12,173 nt of DNA. It comes from an uncultured Clostridia bacterium (lineage in GTDB: Bacteria; Bacillota; Clostridia; Oscillospirales; Acutalibacteraceae). Shown in pieces: positions 9,412-12,173 of the stretch (the first letter of the stretch is position 1; the number at the start of each line of letters is the position of its first letter). Made by a program: the position numbers and the translations under genes. The notes beneath the pieces were generated by a model that was not told where the DNA came from, searched no databases, and saw only the letters and a list, made by a program, of their open reading frames with translations. The stretch spans positions 1 through 12,173 of the forward strand of contig CANQSG010000050.1 of the NCBI GenBank assembly GCA_947626485.1, written 5' to 3'.

Positions 9412-9436
9412 AAAAAACCCGCCGGGAAAGGCGGGT
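9412..9436 (-). terminator. intrinsic terminator of queT
   Basis: ACCCGCC (9417-9423) pairs with GGCGGGT (9430-9436). On the minus strand a T-tract follows the stem. A second hairpin, GCGGGC (9447-9452) with GCCCGC (9458-9463), lies between it and the queT stop codon. Confidence 0.8.
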
Positions 9437-9469
9437 CTTTCACGGCGCGGGCTCTCCGCCCGCACATTT

Positions 9470-10003
9470 TTATGCCATCTTTCCGTTTAACAGCCGGTCG
9501 AGCCGCGTATGCGTCAGCAGGGCGCAGAACGGCAGCCCCAGCCCGTAACAGACGACGAGCTCGCCGAGCCCGACCTGAAAGGCGGCGAGGGCGAAGCCGG
9601 CGACCGAAAAGCCCTCCGCCGAAAGGCAGGCGACCTCGCACCCGACGACGAGCGCGTTGCAGAGCACCGGCGCGGCGGGCGCGAGCAGCGGCAGCCCCTT
9701 CCAGCGGACGCGGCGCACCGCATAGGAAAGCAGGGCGGCGAGCAAGGTCGCGAGCGTGCCGCAGAGGACGTCGACGATGCCGTAGGGGCTGCCGAGATTG
9801 CCGAGAAAGCAGCCGACGGTCAGCCCGGGGATCGCCGCGGGCGTCACGGCGGCGAGCACCGTCAGCGCCTCGCTCAGACGGAACTGGATGGGGCCGTAGG
9901 CAAGCCCGAGCAGCCCGGCGAGGTAAGTAAAGGCGGCGTAGACCGCGGCGATGAGCGCCCCGGTCGCGAGGAAAAAGGAAAGCTGTTTGTTGTTGCGTTG
10001 CAT
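9470..10003 (-). CDS. queT: QueT-family transporter, ECF S-component for a queuosine precursor (predicted)
   Basis: This 177-residue, very hydrophobic protein has five to six membrane segments. The GPIQFRLSEALTVLA segment near residues 37-51 and the following GLTVGCFLGN are characteristic of the QueT family, membrane substrate-binding subunits of energy-coupling-factor transporters predicted to take up a queuosine precursor such as preQ1. The ECF ATPases and T-component would be encoded elsewhere. ATG 10003 is preceded by GGAGGT at 8 nt; the frame extends upstream only across the rnhA region. It is the last gene of the likely lexA-rnhA-queT transcript, 130 nt behind rnhA. That gap holds a structured leader that could be a riboswitch. 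Substrate assignment is by family only. Confidence 0.88.
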   Translation of the reverse strand: MQRNNKQLSFFLATGALIAAVYAAFTYLAGLLGLAYGPIQFRLSEALTVLAAVTPAAIPGLTVGCFLGNLGSPYGIVDVLCGTLATLLAALLSYAVRRVRWKGLPLLAPAAPVLCNALVVGCEVACLSAEGFSVAGFALAAFQVGLGELVVCYGLGLPFCALLTHTRLDRLLNGKMA

Positions 10004-10011
10004 GTAAAAAG

Positions 10012-10118
10012 ACCTCCGTAGTTTTGATTTGGAGCCCGTGCCGGCTCCGGTCAGGATTTTGCGAACTGACCCGATTGCCTGTGAAATTTTTTGCGCCTCT
10101 CCCCTTTCGGTTCCGAAA
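10012..10118 (-). promoter_or_regulatory. structured queT leader, candidate preQ1-type riboswitch
   Basis: On the minus strand the order is a hairpin TTTCGG/CCGAAA (10118-10105), hairpin GGTCAG/CTGACC with an 11-nt loop (10071-10049), an immediately adjacent hairpin GGAGCC/GGCTCC (10048-10031), then the A-rich linker AAATCAAAACTA and the ribosome binding site GGAGG. Two stacked hairpins plus an A-rich tail near the SD, upstream of a queT gene, suggest a translational preQ1 riboswitch. The class I and class II consensus patterns known to me do not fit; class III, reported upstream of queT genes, is possible. No good promoter was seen in the gap. Confidence 0.3.
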
Positions 10119-10133
10119 TTTGCCGCGCCGCCG

Positions 10134-10577
10134 TCAGCCCTGCAGCGCGCGGTAGGCCGCCACGGCGAGCCGGTCGCACCGCTCGTTTTCGGGGTGCCCG
10201 GCGTGACCCTTGACCCAGACGATATCGACGGTGTGGCGGTCGAGCAGGTCGAGCAGCCGCTCCCAGAGGTCGGCGTTGAGCGCCGGCTTCTTGTCGGCTT
10301 TTTTCCAGCCGTTGCGCCGCCAGCCGACCGCCCAGCCCTTCGAGATGCCGTCGGCAAGATACTTTGAATCGGTGCAGAGCCGGACGATGCAGGGCTCCTT
10401 CAGGGCGGCGAGCCCCTCGATCGCGGCGGTCAGCTCCATGCGGTTGTTGGTCGTCTCGGCCTGCGCGCCGCTCAGCTCCTTTTCGTGCCCGCCGTAGCGC
10501 AAAACGGCGCCCCAGCCGCCCGGACCGGGATTGCCCGAGCAGGCGCCGTCGGTGAACAATTCGACGTATTTTTCCAT
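10134..10577 (-). CDS. rnhA: ribonuclease HI
   Basis: RNase HI cleaves the RNA strand of RNA-DNA hybrids (R-loops, primers). The 147-residue product aligns with E. coli RNase HI almost position for position: the metal-binding acidic residues are Asp10 (in FTDGAC), Glu48 (NNRMEL), Asp70 (TDSKYL) and Asp135 (NERCD), and the catalytic His is His125 (VKGHAGHPEN). The basic protrusion (GWRRNGWKKADKKP, about 85-98) is present, so this is the HI form with the handle region. ATG 10577 was chosen because GAGGA lies about 7 nt upstream, within the lexA stop region. Only 10 nt separate it from the lexA stop, so it is probably cotranscribed with lexA and SOS-responsive. Confidence 0.96.
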   Translation of the reverse strand: MEKYVELFTDGACSGNPGPGGWGAVLRYGGHEKELSGAQAETTNNRMELTAAIEGLAALKEPCIVRLCTDSKYLADGISKGWAVGWRRNGWKKADKKPALNADLWERLLDLLDRHTVDIVWVKGHAGHPENERCDRLAVAAYRALQG

Positions 10578-10587
10578 GCGTTTTTCC

Positions 10588-11178
10588 TCAATAGCGGCGC
10601 AGACAGCCGACGACCCTGCCGAGGACGGAGGGCTGCGCCGGATAGATCGGCGAAAAATCCGGGTTTTCGGGCAGGAAAACGACGGTGCCGTCGGCCTCGA
10701 AATGCAGGCGCTTGACCGTCGCCTCGTCGCCGTCCATGCCGATGACGATGTCGCCCTCGCGGCCGGGCAGCGTCCTGTCCGCCACGACGACGTCGCCGTC
10801 GAGGATTCCGGCGTCGCGCATGCTCAGCCCGACGACGCGCAGGGCGAACAGCCCCTCCGCCGCGCGGGCGGGATAGGGAATGTAGTCCTCGATCTCCTCG
10901 ATCGCCAAAATCGGCTGCCCCGCCGTGACCCGGCCGAGCACCGGCACCTGCACCGTTTCGGCCGTCTCGGCGATGCGGATGGCGCGGGAATGGTGCGCGT
11001 CGCGCAGGATATAGCCGTTTTGCTCGAGCGCCGTCAAAATCCCGTGCACCGAGGAAGTCGATTTGATGCCCGTCGCCCGGCAGATCTCCCGCACGGTCGG
11101 CGGCAGTCCCCCGCTCTGGCGCTGCGCCAGAAAGCGGTAAACGGCGCTTTGTTTTTCAGTCAGCGGTATTCTTTCCAT
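10588..11178 (-). CDS. lexA: LexA repressor (SOS regulator)
   Basis: LexA represses DNA-damage genes and inactivates itself by RecA-stimulated self-cleavage. The 196 residues contain an N-terminal winged helix (about 1-70; PTVREICRATGIKSTSSVHGIL holds the recognition helix), the cleavage bond Ala86-Gly87 in VLGRVTAGQP, catalytic Ser119 in VVGLSMRDAGI and Lys156 in ATVKRL, the same Ser/Lys numbering as E. coli. ATG 11178 has GGAGG at about 9 nt. The promoter (11214-11242) and a LexA box (11193-11210) lie directly upstream, so it is autoregulated. Its 5' end overlaps the end of the upstream transporter gene by 23 nt, and its TGA lies in the rnhA ribosome binding site, which suggests translational coupling. 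Confidence 0.97.
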   Translation of the reverse strand: MERIPLTEKQSAVYRFLAQRQSGGLPPTVREICRATGIKSTSSVHGILTALEQNGYILRDAHHSRAIRIAETAETVQVPVLGRVTAGQPILAIEEIEDYIPYPARAAEGLFALRVVGLSMRDAGILDGDVVVADRTLPGREGDIVIGMDGDEATVKRLHFEADGTVVFLPENPDFSPIYPAQPSVLGRVVGCLRRY

Positions 11179-11605
11179 CGCGGTCTGCCTCCGTCGAACA
11201 TTTATTCGACTTCAGTATACCATGTTCGCCCCCGGGATGCAAGCCCTGTTTTTTGCCGCGGGCGAAAATTTCGTGCAGGCCGTAGCAGAAAAGCAGCACG
11301 GCGAAGAGCCGGGTCGTCAGCCGCCCGCCCAGCCGGTCGACCAGCGCGGCGCCGAGCAGCGAACCGGCGGCGCCGGTGAGCGAGAGCAGCCCGACCGTTT
11401 TCCATGCGATCTCGCCCCGCTTCGCGTAGACCGCGACCGCCGCGACGCCGATGGGCAGGAAAAAGAGCAGGTTGATCCCCTGCGCGGCGAGCTGCTCGAA
11501 TCCGGCGAAAAGGGTGAGATACAGCAGCAGCACCGCGCCGCCGCCGAGCCCCATGCCGCCGAGCAGCCCCGCGGCAAAGCCCGCCGCGACCGAGGAAAGC
11601 GTCAT
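11156..11605 (-). CDS. TauE/SafE-family transporter half protein (second of a pair)
   Basis: This 149-residue membrane protein has about four transmembrane helices and the family glycine motif AGLLGGMGLGGGAVLLLYL near residues 10-28. Full-length TauE/SafE proteins (sulfite or sulfonate-related anion export) have two such halves in one chain; here each half is a separate gene, so the two products probably pair in the membrane. The ATG at 11605 overlaps the stop of the partner gene as ATGA. The conserved part ends near GLHEIFARGKK (about residue 117); the remaining 32 or so residues are read from the lexA promoter and operator DNA and end 23 nt inside lexA. This tail looks non-functional. The transported substrate is unknown. 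Confidence 0.75.
   Translation of the reverse strand: MTLSSVAAGFAAGLLGGMGLGGGAVLLLYLTLFAGFEQLAAQGINLLFFLPIGVAAVAVYAKRGEIAWKTVGLLSLTGAAGSLLGAALVDRLGGRLTTRLFAVLLFCYGLHEIFARGKKQGLHPGGEHGILKSNKCSTEADRDGKNTAD
11193..11210 (-). promoter_or_regulatory. LexA binding site (SOS box)
   Basis: GTCGAA (11193-11198) and TTCGAC (11205-11210) form a perfect 6-bp inverted repeat. The inner CGAAC-N4-ATTCG core fits the Gram-positive LexA consensus CGAAC-N4-GTTCG with one mismatch. It lies over the predicted lexA transcription start, the classic position for autorepression. Confidence 0.88.
11214..11242 (-). promoter_or_regulatory. sigma-A promoter of lexA
   Basis: On the minus strand TTGCAT (11242-11237), a 17-nt spacer and TATACT (11219-11214, 5/6) are present. 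The start near 11207 falls inside the SOS box. The promoter lies within the 3' coding end of the upstream transporter gene. Confidence 0.75.
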
Positions 11606-11964
11606 CGCGTCCACAGCCGCACCCCCGCCCAGAGCAAAAACACGCCGAAGATGCGGCGCAATAATTTCGCCGGCAGCCGTTTGAGCAGCCGGGCGCCGAC
11701 GAGCGACCCGGCGACGCCGCCCGGCAGATACGGCAGCGCGTCGGCAAGCCGCATCTGCCCCGCCGCGAGATAGAGCGCGGCGCTGACCGCCGAGAGCGGC
11801 AGGATCACCGCCACGGCGTTGCAGTGCGCCCGCTTTTGGTCGAGCCCCAGCTTTTTGAGCAGCCCGACGGCGAGCAGTCCCCCGCCCGACCCGAACAGCC
11901 CGTTGAGCAGCCCGACCGCCAGTCCGCCGGCAGCCGCCGGCAACGTCTTTTTCCCGCGCTTCAT
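11602..11964 (-). CDS. TauE/SafE-family transporter half protein (first of a pair)
   Basis: This 120-residue hydrophobic protein has about four membrane helices. AVGLLNGLFGSGGGLLAVGLL at about residues 15-35 is the conserved N-terminal motif of TauE/SafE half domains, matched by a similar motif in the neighbouring gene. The short basic N-terminus (MKRGKK) suggests a cytoplasmic start. ATG 11964 was chosen because AAGGGG lies about 9 nt upstream; a GTG at 11973 would sit on the ribosome binding site. Its TGA overlaps the next ATG by 4 nt, so the two halves are translationally coupled and likely made in equal amounts. The family exports anions such as sulfite or organosulfur compounds; nothing here identifies the substrate. 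Confidence 0.85.
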   Translation of the reverse strand: MKRGKKTLPAAAGGLAVGLLNGLFGSGGGLLAVGLLKKLGLDQKRAHCNAVAVILPLSAVSAALYLAAGQMRLADALPYLPGGVAGSLVGARLLKRLPAKLLRRIFGVFLLWAGVRLWTR

Positions 11965-11986
11965 TCGCCGCACCCCTTTTTTGTCC

Positions 11987-12016
11987 AGTATGTCCGTTGA
12001 GGTAAAAAATATGCAA
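11987..12016 (-). promoter_or_regulatory. candidate promoter of the tauE-like pair
   Basis: On the minus strand TTGCAT (12016-12011), an 18-nt spacer and CATACT (11992-11987, 4/6) are present. The -35 hexamer is identical to that of lexA. The leader would be only about 16 nt. It lies directly behind the terminator of the gene at the right edge. Confidence 0.35.
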
Positions 12017-12048
12017 AAATGCCGCCCTCTGCGGGGAGCGGAGGGCGG
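12015..12048 (-). terminator. intrinsic terminator of the gene at the right edge
   Basis: CCGCCCTC (12022-12029) pairs with GAGGGCGG (12041-12048). On the minus strand the stem is followed by CATTTTT. It sits about 20 nt past the end of the partial reading frame at 12069. Confidence 0.7.
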
Positions 12049-12068
12049 GGGACGAATTTAGTGAAGAA

Positions 12069-12173
12069 CTAAGAGTGAAGAGTGAAGAGTGGAACGCCCG
12101 CGACCGCCGCCGGGGGCGGAGGAAGGGAGCGGGGGTTCGCGCCGCGGTCAAAAAAGCCGAGGATCAGCGCCGG
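12069..12173 (-). CDS. C-terminal end of an unrecognised minus-strand gene (partial)
   Basis: An open frame enters from the right edge and ends at TAG (12071-12069); 34 residues are visible. It begins PALILGFFDRGANPRS and ends in a proline/alanine-rich, then hydrophobic stretch whose last codons are the tandem repeat CACTCTT. Codons near the edge are GC-rich in third position like other genes here, and a terminator follows at 12015-12048, which supports a real gene end. It is too short to assign a family. Chance reading through a repeat is the alternative. Confidence 0.4.
   Translation of the reverse strand, partial: PALILGFFDRGANPRSLPPPPAAVAGVPLFTLHS
12071..12091. repeat. tandem heptamer repeat, AAGAGTG x3
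   Basis: Three perfect head-to-tail AAGAGTG copies occur at 12071-12077, 12078-12084 and 12085-12091, preceded by the related GTGAAGAACT (12061-12070). It lies between the partial gene at the right edge and its terminator. Confidence 0.8.

Noticed and set aside
9252..9641. Upstream extension of the PFOR frame to 9641
   Set aside because: It crosses the promoter, the RBS and the queT 3' end, and the conserved PFOR N-terminus begins at 9251.
10018..10133. FMN, TPP or cobalamin riboswitch before queT
   Set aside because: The conserved motifs of these classes are not present; only general hairpin structure is seen.
11202..11747. Minus-strand frame of 181 codons overlapping the tauE-like genes
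   Set aside because: Arg/Ala-rich shadow in another frame; the two TauE/SafE frames show conserved motifs and a clean ATGA overlap.

Overview
The window is chromosomal DNA from a GC-rich, strictly anaerobic, endospore-forming Firmicute, most likely a gut-type member of the Clostridia (Oscillospirales-like; this placement is an inference). The pointers are a spoIID-type sporulation gene, a single-chain pyruvate:ferredoxin oxidoreductase, a Gram-positive-type LexA box, a QueT-type queuosine-precursor transporter, strong AGGAGG-type ribosome binding sites, and the mnmG-rsmG-noc order typical of Firmicute origin regions.

Left part (1-2125): the 3' end of mnmG overlaps rsmG, which ends in an intrinsic terminator built over its own stop codon. 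noc follows from its own promoter region and also ends in a terminator that includes its stop codon. The soj/spo0J (parA/parB) pair that often follows noc is absent. Instead there is a 211-base, hairpin-rich convergent intergenic region, followed by a minus-strand gene for a multi-pass membrane protein of unknown function (2126-2953).

Middle (2954-5684): a divergent promoter region separates the membrane-protein gene from spoIID. spoIID is broken: its two halves lie in different frames, and the short segment that normally joins them is missing. Two minus-strand genes follow: a DUF1273/SLOG protein with a textbook sigma-A promoter, and a short-chain dehydrogenase/reductase.

PFOR region (5685-9470): a complete 1188-residue pyruvate:ferredoxin oxidoreductase on the minus strand. 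It has a recognisable extended -10 promoter, a short 5'-UTR hairpin and nested AT-rich palindromes upstream, one of them CodY-box-like.

Right part (9470-12173, all minus strand): two small overlapping TauE/SafE half-transporter genes, then lexA, rnhA and queT. The lexA promoter and its SOS box lie inside the 3' end of the second tauE-like gene, which overlaps the lexA start. The lexA stop codon lies in the rnhA ribosome binding site, so lexA-rnhA(-queT) looks like one LexA-autoregulated unit. The queT leader has two adjacent hairpins and an A-rich tail before the ribosome binding site and is a candidate preQ1-type riboswitch. The extreme right edge holds the end of another minus-strand reading frame, followed by a terminator.

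No phage, IS element, CRISPR array, tRNA or rRNA was seen. I found no convincing new multi-gene system. The most interesting points are the broken spoIID, the embedded SOS control region, the synteny break after noc, and the candidate regulatory leaders.
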